Assembly: GCA_016779205.1 (NCBI GenBank) | Contig: JADHOC010000013.1 | Span: 85,235 to 149,234 of the forward strand | Origin: Planctomycetota bacterium | GTDB lineage: Bacteria; Planctomycetota; UBA1135; GCA-002686595 | Direction: 5' to 3' | DNA: 64,000 nucleotides | Shown: positions 46,319-55,693 of the stretch, one piece after another | Position numbering within the stretch: position 1 is the stretch's first letter | Layout of the letters: each line of letters begins with the position of its first letter | Program-made: the position numbers and the translations under genes | The notes under the pieces: generated by a model | The model's database searches: none | What the model was told of the DNA's origin: nothing | Seen by the model: only the letters and a program-made list of their open reading frames with translations

Positions 46319-46974
46319 GCGACCTCGAGATCGAGCTGGGGGGGCGGGCGCTGCTGCTCTGCCCCGAGCGGGCCGCCTTCCGGCCCGACGAGGGGGAGCT
46401 GCTGCTGGCGGATGTCCACATTGGCAAGGCCGCCGCGTTCCGCCGCGCGGGGCGCCCCATGCCACCCGGCACGACCCGCCGCGAGCTCGAGCGGATCGAC
46501 GCCCTGGTGTCGCGGCTGGGCGCGCGCCGGGTGACGCTGCTCGGGGATCTCTTCCACGATGAGATCGAGCCGGAGAGCCCCACGGCCCGGACCTTCGGGG
46601 CCTGGCTCGCGGCGCAGCGGCAGGTCGAGGTGACCCTGGTCCGGGGCAACCACGACCGCCACGCCGCCGAGCTCATCGACCGGCTGGACCTGGTCTCCGT
46701 GGCGGAGCCAGTGACCTCGGGGGACCTCGTCTACCGGCATCACCCGGGGGGCGAGGGCCCCTTCGTCGCGGGTCATGTTCACCCCGGCGTGCGGCTGGTG
46801 GATCGCGCCGACAGCGCCCGACTGCCCGTCTTCTGGGTGCGGGCCGAGGGCGTCGTCCTGCCGGCCTTCGGTCAGTTCACGGGACTCCAGATCATCCCGG
46901 TCGCGCCGACCGATCGACTGTTCGCCGTGACGCCCACCGCCGTCCTCGAGGTCCCCCCCGCGCTCTGCCGCTAG
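46315..46974 (+). CDS. pdeM: ligase-associated DNA damage response endonuclease PdeM
   Basis: The 219-residue calcineurin-like phosphoesterase has the metal motifs LLADVHIGKAAAFRR, GDLFHDE, GNHDRH and AGHVHPG in the usual order. In this cluster the protein acts as a manganese-dependent endonuclease or phosphoesterase. It starts at GTG overlapping the helicase stop by 4 nt. Its TAG stop lies in CTAG, which is also the stop of the opposing gene. Confidence 0.93.
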   Translation: MSDLEIELGGRALLLCPERAAFRPDEGELLLADVHIGKAAAFRRAGRPMPPGTTRRELERIDALVSRLGARRVTLLGDLFHDEIEPESPTARTFGAWLAAQRQVEVTLVRGNHDRHAAELIDRLDLVSVAEPVTSGDLVYRHHPGGEGPFVAGHVHPGVRLVDRADSARLPVFWVRAEGVVLPAFGQFTGLQIIPVAPTDRLFAVTPTAVLEVPPALCR

Positions 46975-47708
46975 GGCTGAGACGGATCGCGGACCCGCTC
47001 GACCATGTCGAGGCGGTGGACGACGGGGCGAACCATGGCCGTCCACGCGGCGTACCCCTCGGCGTTCAGGTGCAGCCGGTCCTCCACGAACCAGCGCGGG
47101 TCGGGCTGGCCGTCGGCGTCGAGCAGCTGGCTCGCCGTATCCACGAAGTGGAGGTCGTCCTCCTGGGCGCAGCGCTCGCGGATCAGGCGGTTCGCCTCAA
47201 GAACGACGGCGAGGTGCTCGGCGCGACTGGGGGTGGGGCTGATGGCGATGTAGACGAGGGGCGCGTCGCACCCGAGCGCCCGGAGCCTCACCACCAGCTC
47301 ATCGAAGCGGTCGGCGACCCACGCGGCGGGCCTCGGCGTCGCTCCCTTGATGTCGTTCGTTCCGGTGAAGGCCACGATCACCGTCGGGTCATGGGCGGTG
47401 ACGAGCCGGTCCGCCCAGTAGATCGTGTCAAAGATCCGCGAGCCGCCATAGCCGCGGTTGAGCGCCGGGACGGGTGCCATGTCCTCCTCGAGCGTGGACC
47501 AGAGGCGAATGCTCGAGCTGCCCACGAAGACCACGGGCCGGTCGAGGTCGACTGATTGGGCGTCGAACGCCTCGAGGGCGGCGGTCCAGCGCCCGGGGTC
47601 CTCCCCATCCGGGATGGCCGGGGGGGGAGGGGGCGGGGAGGCCGGACGAACCCCGAGCTGGCATCCGCCGAGCGCGGCGATCGAGAGGAGGAGCCCGAGC
47701 GTGCGCAT
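46971..47708 (-). CDS. SGNH/GDSL hydrolase-family lipoprotein
   Basis: The 245-residue product has a lipoprotein signal (LLSIAALGGC) and a Pro-rich linker. It then has the SGNH blocks FVGSSSIRLW (block I variant), NRGYGGSRI (block II), FTGTNDI (block III) and DRLHLNAEGY (block V, Asp-X-X-His). The first block has SSS in place of GDS, as in some acetylesterases. The substrate is unknown. Its ATG overlaps the TPR lipoprotein stop by one base, so the pair is coupled. Confidence 0.85.
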   Translation of the reverse strand: MRTLGLLLSIAALGGCQLGVRPASPPPPPPAIPDGEDPGRWTAALEAFDAQSVDLDRPVVFVGSSSIRLWSTLEEDMAPVPALNRGYGGSRIFDTIYWADRLVTAHDPTVIVAFTGTNDIKGATPRPAAWVADRFDELVVRLRALGCDAPLVYIAISPTPSRAEHLAVVLEANRLIRERCAQEDDLHFVDTASQLLDADGQPDPRWFVEDRLHLNAEGYAAWTAMVRPVVHRLDMVERVRDPSQP

Positions 47709-49384
47709 CAGGCGTCCGGGAGGCAGAGGCAGCTGGAGGTCACGGGACGGTCCGCGCCCTTCCAGGCGGCCTCGTAGCGGGCCTCGGCAGCAGCGGCGGC
47801 CTCGAGCTTGCCCTGGGCGCGCAGGGAGCGAGAGAGCCCGAGGAGCGACCATCCGTTCCCGGGCCACCGCTCCAGGTCCTCCAGGTAGACCGCCTCGGCG
47901 TCGGCCGGGCGTCCAGCCTTCAGGAGCACGGCGCCGAGGGTGTGCCGCGTGGGCTGGAGCCACTGGGGCGGCTCGCCGTAGCTGAGGGAGTCCTCGACCT
48001 CCACGGCCTGTTCGAGCGCCGCGATGGCGCGATCCCACTGGCCCCGCTGCAGCGCGATCTCTCCGCGGATGAAGTGGTCGCTGACCTCGAGGATCCGGCG
48101 CGTGGCGTCGGAGCCGGACATCTTGTCCTCGGGGAAGGCGTCGCGGGCCTCCTTGAAGCGCTCGTACTCGGCCTCGGCGTCCTCGAACTCGTGCTTCGCG
48201 GCGAAGGCGATGGCCCGGTGTGCCCGCCAGATCGCGGTGGTGATGGGCAGGGTCTCGGGGGGCGCGGGCTCGGCGAGGATGGCGTCCCAGCGGCCGAAGC
48301 GCTTCTGCACGTCGTAGACCGAGCTCATCCAGAGGTCCACGAAGTCCGCGACCGCGGGGAGCATCTGCTCGGGGACGCCGGGGAGCATGGACCGCGCGGC
48401 CTCCATGGCCTCGGTCTCCTGCCCGACCATCATCGCCGAGTACGCGAGCATGTGCGCGTTGTGGACGATGTACATGTGCTGGATGCCCTGGTCGGGGGAG
48501 CGCTCGAGGTAGGCGGTGTCCCGGCCCATGGCGGCCCGGTTCTGCACGATGGACTTGTCCCAGTCGCCGGTCTGCACGTAGATGTGCGACGGCATGTGGT
48601 TCATGTGCCCGGAGACGGGGATCTGATTCCTCAGTCGGTCGGCGGCGGGGAGGGCCCGCTCGGGCTCGAGGCTCGGCTCGACGGCGTGAATGTAGAGGTG
48701 GTTGGCGCCCGGGTTGTTGGGGTGCTTCTCGAGCACGGCCTCCAGGGCGGCGGTGATCTTGGCGGTGTCCGCCTCGGGCAAGCGGTCGATGGTGTAGAGC
48801 TGCCACGGCCGCAGGACCATGAGCGACTCGCCGTACAGGGTCCCGACCTCGGGGTCGTCGGGGAACCGGGCGAGGAGCTCCTCCATGGCCGCGGCGTACG
48901 CCTCGTTGAGGGCCGCCCTGTCCTCGGGCCAGGGGAACGCATAGCGCGCGGCGAGCGCCTCGATCAGGCCGCGCTCCACGGGGCTGGCGCTGGCGGCCCG
49001 GGCCTCGGCTTCCTTCAGCGCGGACCACGCCGCGCCGGAGCGCTCGTCCGTCATGACCGGGTCGTTGTAGTTCGGCCCCTCGCAGATCGAGATGCCCCAC
49101 CAGGCCATGGCGCAGTCCGGGTCGAGCTCGGCCGCCTTGGCGAACGAGCGGATCGCCTCGTCATGGTTGAAGCTGTACATCCACGCGAGCCCCTGGTCGA
49201 AGTACCGCTGGGCCTCGTCGGAGGAGGTCGTCACCGGTCGGCGATAGGGACCGATCTCCTCGAACCGCTGCGCCCTCGGGGCGTCCACGTCGAGGTGGTC
49301 GGAGACGGGAGCCTCGAGGGTCCCGGCCCCGAACTGGCAGGAGGCGAGCAGGAGGGTCGAGGCGAGGGAGATGTGGAGCTTCAT
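47708..49384 (-). CDS. tetratricopeptide-repeat lipoprotein
   Basis: The 558-residue product has a lipobox LLLASC near residue 16, then TPR-like helices. YFDQGLAWMYSFNHDEAIRSF is the first repeat (cited here as YFDQGLAWMYSF), WAMWW-type aromatics follow, and clear repeats occur near 440-540 (GEIALQRGQWDRAIAAL, LLKAGRPADAEAVYLEDL). Several conserved His clusters (GHMNHMPSH, QHMYIVHNAH) are noteworthy and could bind metal or haem. It is likely an envelope scaffold. It ends at the start of the SGNH lipoprotein with a one-base overlap, so both are probably expressed together. Confidence 0.75.
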   Translation of the reverse strand: MKLHISLASTLLLASCQFGAGTLEAPVSDHLDVDAPRAQRFEEIGPYRRPVTTSSDEAQRYFDQGLAWMYSFNHDEAIRSFAKAAELDPDCAMAWWGISICEGPNYNDPVMTDERSGAAWSALKEAEARAASASPVERGLIEALAARYAFPWPEDRAALNEAYAAAMEELLARFPDDPEVGTLYGESLMVLRPWQLYTIDRLPEADTAKITAALEAVLEKHPNNPGANHLYIHAVEPSLEPERALPAADRLRNQIPVSGHMNHMPSHIYVQTGDWDKSIVQNRAAMGRDTAYLERSPDQGIQHMYIVHNAHMLAYSAMMVGQETEAMEAARSMLPGVPEQMLPAVADFVDLWMSSVYDVQKRFGRWDAILAEPAPPETLPITTAIWRAHRAIAFAAKHEFEDAEAEYERFKEARDAFPEDKMSGSDATRRILEVSDHFIRGEIALQRGQWDRAIAALEQAVEVEDSLSYGEPPQWLQPTRHTLGAVLLKAGRPADAEAVYLEDLERWPGNGWSLLGLSRSLRAQGKLEAAAAAEARYEAAWKGADRPVTSSCLCLPDA

Positions 49385-49511
49385 CGATGGTGGGGAGGGG
49401 TCCTTGGGGCCGCGTGGGAGCCCACACGCTAGCGCCTGGGGCCGATCCCTGAGGATTCGTCTCCTCGCTTCCCTGTGGCGCGCCGACGGTGGACCCCTAC
49501 GGGAGGCCGCC

Positions 49512-50924
49512 TCAGCTGATGACGTCGTGGAGGACGCGGGCGGGCTCGACGCCCGTGAGGCGCAGGTCGAGGCCGCGGAAGTCGTAGCTGAGCCGCTCAT
49601 CATCCAGGCCGAGCAGGTGCAGCACCGTGGCGTGGAGGTCGCGGACGTGGACGACGTCCTCCACGGCGGCGTAGCCGAGGGGGTCGGTCGCTCCGTAGCG
49701 GCGGCCCCCGGGGATGCCGGCGCCGGCCATGAGGTAGGAGAAGCCGCGGATGTGGTGGTCCCTTCCGTCGCCCTGGCCCATGGGGGTGCGGCCGAACTCG
49801 CCGCCGAAGAGGATCAGCGTGTCCTCCAGCAGGCCGCGCCGCTTCAGGTCGGTGACGAGCGCGGCGCTCGCCTGGTCCACCTCGCGGGCGGTGATCTCCA
49901 TGGAGCGCTGCACGCCGCCGTGGTGGTCCCAGCCCCGGTGGTACACCTGGATGAACCGCACGCCTCGCTCGGCCATGCGGCGGGCCATGAGGCAGTTGCT
50001 GGCGTAGGACCCGTCGCGGCCCTCGGTGCCGTACAGGTCGAGCACCTCCTGGGGTTCACCGGAGAGATCCACGAGCTCGGGCACCGCGGCTTGCATCCGG
50101 AAGGCGAGCTCGTACTGGGCCGTGCGGGCCGCCGCCTCGGGGTCGCCGCTCCGTGCGGCGCGCGCGCCGTTCAGCTTCGCGATCGCCTCCACCACGTCGC
50201 CCTGCCCGGCCCGGTCGACCCCCGCCGGGTTCTGTACGTAGAGGACCGGGTCGCCGACGGAGCGGAGCTCGACCCCCTGGAAGCGGGAGGGCAGGAAGCC
50301 CGAGTGCCACTGGCGGGCGGCGATGGGCTGGGACTGGCCGCCCTTGCCGATGGAGCTGAGCACCACGAAGGCGGGCAGGTTCTCGTTCATGGAGCCCAGC
50401 CCGTAGTGGATCCATGAGCCCATGGAGGGCCGCCCCGGCAGCGTCGTCCCGGTGTTGAAGAGGGTGTGCGCGGGGTCGTGGTTGATCTGGTCGGTCTCGA
50501 GCGAGTTGAGGATGCAGAACTCGTCGATCACGCCGCCGAGGCGGGGGAACTTCTCGCAGATGCGGAGGCCGCTCTCCCCGAAGGCCTGGAAGGGGAAGCG
50601 CGGGCCGAGGCACCTGAGCGCGCGCCCCTGGAGCTGCGCCAGCTGCTGGCCGCCGGTGTAGGACTCCGGCATGGGCTCGCCGTCGAGCTTGGCGAGCTCG
50701 GGCTTCTCGTCGAACGTCTCCAGGTGACTGGGGCCGCCCGCCATGTAGAGGTGGATGACCCGCTTGGCCCGGGGGAGGCCCGGGAGCCGGATCGAACCGG
50801 GGCCCTGCTGGGCCCCGGCGCTCAACGAGGCCAGGGCGGCCTGCCCGAGCCCTGCGGCCGCGCCGGTGAGGAACGTCCTGCGGGAGAGCGCGTTCATCAG
50901 GCCTGGATGGAGGAGTGGTCTCAT
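49512..50924 (-). CDS. DUF1501 family protein, Tat-exported
   Basis: The 470-residue protein has a Tat signal with SRRTFLTGAAAGLG and the DUF1501 features LYMAGGPSHLETFD, GFLPSRFQGVEL, FGGEFGRTP and HHIRGFSYL, an alkaline-phosphatase-like fold. In planctomycetes it almost always follows a DUF1549/DUF1553 gene. Proposed roles include sulfatase-like or cytochrome-partner functions; none is proven. I chose ATG at 50924 because it overlaps the upstream stop (ATGA); the ATG at 50897 is an alternative. Upstream gap to the TPR gene is 127 nt. Confidence 0.92.
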   Translation of the reverse strand: MRPLLHPGLMNALSRRTFLTGAAAGLGQAALASLSAGAQQGPGSIRLPGLPRAKRVIHLYMAGGPSHLETFDEKPELAKLDGEPMPESYTGGQQLAQLQGRALRCLGPRFPFQAFGESGLRICEKFPRLGGVIDEFCILNSLETDQINHDPAHTLFNTGTTLPGRPSMGSWIHYGLGSMNENLPAFVVLSSIGKGGQSQPIAARQWHSGFLPSRFQGVELRSVGDPVLYVQNPAGVDRAGQGDVVEAIAKLNGARAARSGDPEAAARTAQYELAFRMQAAVPELVDLSGEPQEVLDLYGTEGRDGSYASNCLMARRMAERGVRFIQVYHRGWDHHGGVQRSMEITAREVDQASAALVTDLKRRGLLEDTLILFGGEFGRTPMGQGDGRDHHIRGFSYLMAGAGIPGGRRYGATDPLGYAAVEDVVHVRDLHATVLHLLGLDDERLSYDFRGLDLRLTGVEPARVLHDVIS

Positions 50925-53900
50925 TCCCTGACGATCGCCTCGTGGAGGTTGAGGGCCACGCGGGCCACGGAGGTCCACGCCGCCAGCTCGGCGGGCGCGA
51001 GGTCGGTGGAGGCGGGCGACGAGCCGATGGCGATGAGCGCCGCGGCGTCCTCGGGGTTCTCCGCGAAGGTGGCCCGCTGGCCGGCGAGCAGCTCGAGGAG
51101 GACCTCCCGCTCGGAGGCCTCGGGCGCCCGCTGGAGGACCCGCTCCCACAGCACCGTCAGTCGCTCGGCGTCCTCCTCGGCCGGGGCGGCGAGGGCCTCC
51201 TGGGCGAGGGCGCGGGCGGCCTCCACGAAGATGGGGTCGTTCAGCAGCGCGAGGGCCGCGAGGGGCGTGTTGGAGCGCGGCCTCTCCGAGGTACAGCGCT
51301 CGCGGCTCGGGGCGTCGAAGGCCGCGAGGCTCGGGTGAACGAACTGGCGCTGCCAGTGTCCGTAGAGCGCCCGCCGGTGGAGGGCCTTCCCCTCCGAGGG
51401 GCGATACGTCCGGCGGGGGAAGTTGAGGTGCGACCAGTAGCCGACGGGCTGGTAGGGGCGGACGCTCGGCCCGCCGACCTCGCGCTGCAGGAGGCCGCTG
51501 GCCGCGAGCGCTCCGTCACGGATGAACTCCGCGTCGAGCCGGTGCCGGACCTGCAATCCGAACTGCTCCTCGCGGACTGCCGAGGGGTCCGGGACCGCGG
51601 ACGTCTGCTGGTAGGCGCTGGAGGTGACGATGTCCCGGATCAGGGCGCGCAGGTCCCACCCGGAGTCCACCAGCCGCGTGGCCAGGTGGTCGAGGAGCTC
51701 GGGGTGGGTGGGGGAGGTGCCCTGGACTCCAAAGTCATCCAGGGTCTCCACGATCCCGCGGCCCATGAAGAGCCGCCAGACACGGTTCACGAGCACCCGG
51801 GCGACGAGCGGGTTCCGCCCGTCCACCAGCCATCGGGCGAGGTCCAGTCGAGTGGGGCGTCGGCCCTCGACCGCGATCACGCCGAGGGCAGCCGGGACCC
51901 CGGGCTGCACGACCTCGCCGGTCTCGTCCATCCAGTCTCCGCGGGCCAGCACCCGGGTGACCATGGGGTCGACGGCGCGGGTCTCCATGACGAGGGGGAT
52001 CTGACCCTGGAGGGCCATGACCTCGCCCTCGAGGCGTGCCTTCTCCTCCCGGTCGTCGGCCAGGAGCGCGCAGTGCGCCCGGTGCAGCTGGTCCAGCTCC
52101 GCGGCGGTCTCCTCCGCCGGCTCCTCAGGGCGGTCCTCCTCGGCGAGGGCGAGGAGCTCCCGGAGGCGCGGCGCGAGCGCGGGGCTGTCCACCTCCGTTC
52201 CCACCGACAGGCGCCAGCGGCCCAGCAGGTGCCGGCCGCCATGGACCTGGGCGAGCTCCACCTCGACCGCGCCGGCTCCGGGGCCGCCCAGGGGCCGGGC
52301 GAGGTCGAAGATGGCCTCCGCCGGGGCCCCGTCCTGGGCGCGCATCACGGCCCACCCGCCGCGGCCCAGTTCCCCGTCATGGGCCTTGGCCACCGGGTAG
52401 CCGGGCTGTTCGAAGGAGGCGCGGGCCGCCGCGATGGGGACGGCCTCCCCGTCGACTCGCACCGTCAACTCGGTCAGCACGAGGTTGCCGTTGGAGGCCA
52501 GCCCCGGACCCTGGTTCGGGAGCGCGTCGTCCGCGAGGAGCTCGAGCCGGATGGAGCGGACCGGCGCGGCGGGCGCCGGGAACCGCGCGGTGAAGGTGTC
52601 CTTGTCGTCCCCGTCCGGGCGAGTGCGCCACGCACCCGCCGCGTCGGCCTCGAAGGTCCGGCCAGCCGCCGAGCGCACCTCGAACCCCGCCGGGGCGACC
52701 CAGGTGCTCTCGGCCAGCTCGTCGATGAACGCCGCCCGGTCCGCGGCGAGCTCCGGGGTCTGCGCGGCGAGGGCGGCCTCGACGGCGGCGAGGGCGGAGG
52801 TGAGCTCGCCCATCCGTCGCTCCTGGTCCGCCGAGGGAACCTCCAGCTCGGGGGGGAAGGTGTTGTTGCCGGAGAGGTAGACGCCGACCTGCTCGATGTC
52901 CGCGAAGAAGGCGCCCAGCTCGTAGAACTCCCGGGCGGAGAAGGGGTCGAACTTGTGGTCGTGGCACTCCGCGCAGCCGACGGTGGAGGCCAGCCAGACC
53001 TCCGTCACGTTCCGCACGCGATCGGCGGTGTAGCGGGCCAGGAACTCCTTGGGCTGGGAGCCCCCCTCACGGGTGATGAGGTTGAGCCGGTTGTAGGCGG
53101 CGGCGACCCGCTGTGCGCGGTCGGCGCCGGGGAGCAGGTCGCCCGCGAGCTGCTCCACGGTGAAGCGGTCGAAGGGCATGTTCGAGGCGAAGGCCTCGAT
53201 GACCCAGTCTCGATAGGGCGTGATGTTCCAGCGGTTGTCCGCGTGGATCCCCGTGGTGTCCGCGAAGCGCACCAGGTCGAACCAGAAGGTGGTCAGGCGC
53301 TCGGCGTGGTGGGGCGACGCGAGGAGCTCGTTCACGAAGACCTCGAAGGCGGCCTGGCTCGGGTCGCGCTCGAAGGCCTGCACCTGGGCCTGGGTGGGGG
53401 GGAGCCCCAGGAGGTCGAAGGAGACGCGCCGGATGAGGCTCCGGGCGTCGGCCCGCGGGGCCGGCTCGAGGCCCACCCGGGCGAGGCCGTCGAGGACCCA
53501 TCGGTCGATGTCTCCCCGGACCCAGGCCGCCCTCGGCGAGAGCGGATCGATGCGGGGAAGCTGGGGCGGCGCCGGGGGGCGATACGCCCAGTGCTCCTCG
53601 TAGGGCGCCCCCTCGGAGATCCACCGCTCCAGGAGCGCGGCCTCCTCCCCGGAGAGCGGCGCGTGGTCCGGCCCCGGGGGCATGGGGTCGAGGTCGTCGC
53701 GGACCCGGATCAACAGCTCGCTGTCCGCGGGCTCGCGGGTGTCGATGACCCTGGAGCCGTCGCGGTCGGCGACCGCGGAGGCACGCAGGTCGAGCCGAAG
53801 GTCGGCCTCCCGGGTCGCCGCGTCGGGCCCGTGGCACGGGAAGCAGCGGTCCGCGAGGAGGGGGCGGACCTCCTGGCTGAAGCTGACCGGGTCGTCTCCG

Positions 53901-53953
53901 ATGGAGGCCGCGGCGAGGGTGAGCGCGGGGACGAGGGAGGCCAGGGAGGGCAT
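50921..53953 (-). CDS. DUF1549/DUF1553 protein with planctomycete cytochrome C domain (PSCyt1-PSCyt2-PSD1)
   Basis: The 1010-residue product begins with a signal peptide and a c-type haem site CFPCH at 37-41 (PSCyt1). PSCyt2/DUF1549 follows (about 145-350, with [13 protein letters not shown]), containing a second CAECH haem motif in [14 protein letters not shown] variable carbohydrate-binding-like middle region (about 390-610) leads to PSD1/DUF1553 (about 640-1000, with [22 protein letters not shown], cited as [11 protein letters not shown]). This organisation is a planctomycete hallmark. It is coupled to the DUF1501 gene and lies 32 nt after the activator gene, so the three may be co-transcribed. 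Confidence 0.93.
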   Translation of the reverse strand: MPSLASLVPALTLAAASIGDDPVSFSQEVRPLLADRCFPCHGPDAATREADLRLDLRASAVADRDGSRVIDTREPADSELLIRVRDDLDPMPPGPDHAPLSGEEAALLERWISEGAPYEEHWAYRPPAPPQLPRIDPLSPRAAWVRGDIDRWVLDGLARVGLEPAPRADARSLIRRVSFDLLGLPPTQAQVQAFERDPSQAAFEVFVNELLASPHHAERLTTFWFDLVRFADTTGIHADNRWNITPYRDWVIEAFASNMPFDRFTVEQLAGDLLPGADRAQRVAAAYNRLNLITREGGSQPKEFLARYTADRVRNVTEVWLASTVGCAECHDHKFDPFSAREFYELGAFFADIEQVGVYLSGNNTFPPELEVPSADQERRMGELTSALAAVEAALAAQTPELAADRAAFIDELAESTWVAPAGFEVRSAAGRTFEADAAGAWRTRPDGDDKDTFTARFPAPAAPVRSIRLELLADDALPNQGPGLASNGNLVLTELTVRVDGEAVPIAAARASFEQPGYPVAKAHDGELGRGGWAVMRAQDGAPAEAIFDLARPLGGPGAGAVEVELAQVHGGRHLLGRWRLSVGTEVDSPALAPRLRELLALAEEDRPEEPAEETAAELDQLHRAHCALLADDREEKARLEGEVMALQGQIPLVMETRAVDPMVTRVLARGDWMDETGEVVQPGVPAALGVIAVEGRRPTRLDLARWLVDGRNPLVARVLVNRVWRLFMGRGIVETLDDFGVQGTSPTHPELLDHLATRLVDSGWDLRALIRDIVTSSAYQQTSAVPDPSAVREEQFGLQVRHRLDAEFIRDGALAASGLLQREVGGPSVRPYQPVGYWSHLNFPRRTYRPSEGKALHRRALYGHWQRQFVHPSLAAFDAPSRERCTSERPRSNTPLAALALLNDPIFVEAARALAQEALAAPAEEDAERLTVLWERVLQRAPEASEREVLLELLAGQRATFAENPEDAAALIAIGSSPASTDLAPAELAAWTSVARVALNLHEAIVRE

Positions 53954-53985
53954 GCCCCCAGGTTACCGACTGGGGCTGAACGTGG

Positions 53986-55509
53986 TCAGCGGAGGGTCCC
54001 GGGGTCGATGCCGTAGCGCTTGACTCGCAGCCCCATCTGCCGCTCGGTGATGTCCAGGATCCGGGCGGCCTTGGCGCGGTTCCCGCGCGTCGAGCGCAGG
54101 GCGTCCAGGATGAGCTCCCGCTCCACGCGCTCCATCGTGGCCGCGAGGCTGCCGCTCGGCTCCACGGGCTGCTCGCCGGCGGGCTGCATGTTGGGGGGGA
54201 GATGGTGCGACCGGATCACGTCGCCCTCGCTCTGCAGCATCGCGCGCAGCATGCAGTTCTCGAGCTCCCGGACGTTGCCTGGCCAGGCGTAGCTCTTGAG
54301 CAGCGCCCGCGCCGTGGAGGAGATCCGCGGCGTGGCGGCGTTGCTCTTGCTGGAGTGGACGTCCAGGAAGTGCTCCGCCAGCGGGATGACATCCACCGCG
54401 CGCTCCCTGAGGGCCGGGACGTGGATCGGGAAGACGTTGAGGCGGTAGTAGAGGTCCTCCCGGAACGTCCCGCTCGAGACGAGCTCCTCCACGTCAGCGT
54501 TGGTGGCCGCGAGCACCCGTACGTCGGTGCTGCGGGTCCTCGCGCTCCCGATCCTCTCGAACTGCCGCTCCTGGAGGAAGCGCAGCAGGAGCACCTGCGT
54601 CGTCAGGGGGAACTCACCGATCTCGTCCAGGAAGAGCGTCCCGCCGTCCGCGAGCTCGAAGCGGCCGATGCGCTCCTGGACCGCGCCCGTGAAGGCGCCC
54701 TTCTCGTGCCCGAAGAGCTCGCTCTCCAGCAACGTGGCCGGGAGCGCTGCGCAGTTGACCTTGATGAAGGGTTTCTTGGCGCGATCGCTGGAGTAGTGGA
54801 TCGCGGCGGCGACGAGCTCCTTGCCGACGCCGCTCTCGCCGCGAATGAGGACCGTGGCGTCTGCGCGGCAGACCCTGGCGATCTGGTCGAAGACCCTGAG
54901 CATGGGCTGGGAGTTGCCGACGATGTTCTCCGGCCGGTAGCGCTCCTTCAGCTCGTCCCGAAGCCGCTCGTTCTCTGCCCGCAGGGAGTCGCGTTCCTCG
55001 GCGGCCCGCTGCCTCAACCGCACCGCCTGGGCGATCATCGACGCCACCGTGGACATGAGCATGGAGACGTGGTTGAGCTCCGCGTGGGGCGTGGAGGGGA
55101 AGTCCCCTGCGATCGCGCCCACGATCTCCCCGCTCAGCTGGATGGGGATCACCAGCAGTGAGCATGGCTCCGGTTGTGAGCAGTCGCCCAGCAGGGGGTG
55201 ATCGCCGTCCACCAGGGGGAGGGTCAGCGGCTGGGACAGCTGCACGGCCTCCGAGATCGGGCTGGTGTCCACTCGGCTCCTCGCCTCGAGCTCCTCCTCA
55301 TCGGTGAGCCCAACGGCGGCCTCGATCCGCAGCTCGCCCGAGGTCCGATGCACCATGGTGACGACGGCGTGCTGGAGGTGGGTCCCCTCCACGAGGGCAG
55401 CCAGCACCGGCTCGAGGACGGAGAGCGGCTCGAGGCTCCCCACCAGGATCTGGTTGATGGCGAAGAGGAGCCGGAGATCACTCTCTAGGGGCTGGGGGGA
55501 GAGGGACAA
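53986..55509 (-). CDS. sigma-54-dependent activator with GAF, AAA+ and Fis-type HTH (NifA-like)
   Basis: The 507-residue enhancer-binding protein has an N-terminal GAF domain (about 8-165), a short helical linker, then the AAA+ domain (about 190-430). The AAA+ domain has Walker A GESGVGKE, the sigma-54-contacting GAFTGA loop, LFLDEIGEF and SYAWPGNVREL. A C-terminal Fis-type HTH follows (RGNRAKAARILDITERQ). This matches the NifA/NorR type of ligand-sensing activator. The start is TTG with no clear ribosome-binding site. No phosphorylation receiver is present, so control is probably via the GAF ligand. Divergent from the sigma-54 promoter at 55663, its likely target. Confidence 0.93.
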   Translation of the reverse strand: MSLSPQPLESDLRLLFAINQILVGSLEPLSVLEPVLAALVEGTHLQHAVVTMVHRTSGELRIEAAVGLTDEEELEARSRVDTSPISEAVQLSQPLTLPLVDGDHPLLGDCSQPEPCSLLVIPIQLSGEIVGAIAGDFPSTPHAELNHVSMLMSTVASMIAQAVRLRQRAAEERDSLRAENERLRDELKERYRPENIVGNSQPMLRVFDQIARVCRADATVLIRGESGVGKELVAAAIHYSSDRAKKPFIKVNCAALPATLLESELFGHEKGAFTGAVQERIGRFELADGGTLFLDEIGEFPLTTQVLLLRFLQERQFERIGSARTRSTDVRVLAATNADVEELVSSGTFREDLYYRLNVFPIHVPALRERAVDVIPLAEHFLDVHSSKSNAATPRISSTARALLKSYAWPGNVRELENCMLRAMLQSEGDVIRSHHLPPNMQPAGEQPVEPSGSLAATMERVERELILDALRSTRGNRAKAARILDITERQMGLRVKRYGIDPGTLR

Positions 55510-55550
55510 GGGGCCGGGAGGTTGGGGGGAGGGCGAGCGGGAGCTCGAAT

Positions 55551-55566
55551 CCTACATGGATGTAGG
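55551..55566. promoter_or_regulatory. perfect 7-2-7 palindrome, candidate activator site 1
   Basis: CCTACATGGATGTAGG is a perfect palindrome (7-bp arms, 2-bp spacer). It is centred about 130 nt upstream of the predicted sigma-54 transcription start and lies within the leader of the leftward activator gene. The position fits an upstream activating sequence for the divergent promoter. Confidence 0.65.
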
Positions 55567-55580
55567 TGGAATCGGGCAAT

Positions 55581-55596
55581 CCTACATAAATGTCGC
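55581..55596. promoter_or_regulatory. second, imperfect copy of the CCTACAT palindrome, candidate activator site 2
   Basis: CCTACATAAATGTCGC keeps the left arm exactly and 5 of 7 bases of the right arm. It starts exactly 30 nt after site 1, about three helical turns, so both faces match. It overlaps the candidate -10 of the activator's own leftward promoter, which would allow autorepression. Confidence 0.55.
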
Positions 55597-55612
55597 CATC
55601 GGGGTATGTAAA
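55583..55612 (-). promoter_or_regulatory. candidate sigma-70-type promoter for the activator gene
   Basis: On the minus strand TTTACA (55612-55607) and TATGTA (55588-55583) are separated by 18 nt. The region is AT-rich in a GC-rich genome. Transcription would start near 55576, about 67 nt before the TTG of the activator. The -10 lies inside palindrome 2. Confidence 0.4.
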
Positions 55613-55662
55613 GCAGGTGCTATGTCGTTACCATGCAATGTGTTACGTCGATATCTCGACCT

Positions 55663-55678
55663 CGGCACGGGGGTTGCT
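55663..55678 (+). promoter_or_regulatory. sigma-54 (-24/-12) promoter
   Basis: CGGCACGGGGGTTGCT at 55663-55678 matches TGGCACG-N4-TTGCW at all bases except the first. The GG (55664-55665) and GC (55676-55677) are separated by 10 nt as required. It points right, away from the sigma-54 activator gene, with a predicted start near 55689. A 5-bp repeat GTCGA/TCGAC (55647-55651, 55656-55660) lies directly upstream. Confidence 0.8.
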
Positions 55679-55693
55679 TAGGGAGGACCGGAC

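Noticed and set aside
50915..54016. 1033-codon open frame on the plus strand
   Set aside because: It is antisense to the DUF1549/DUF1553 gene, which has clear motifs; the plus frame is Gly/Arg/Pro-rich and without motif.
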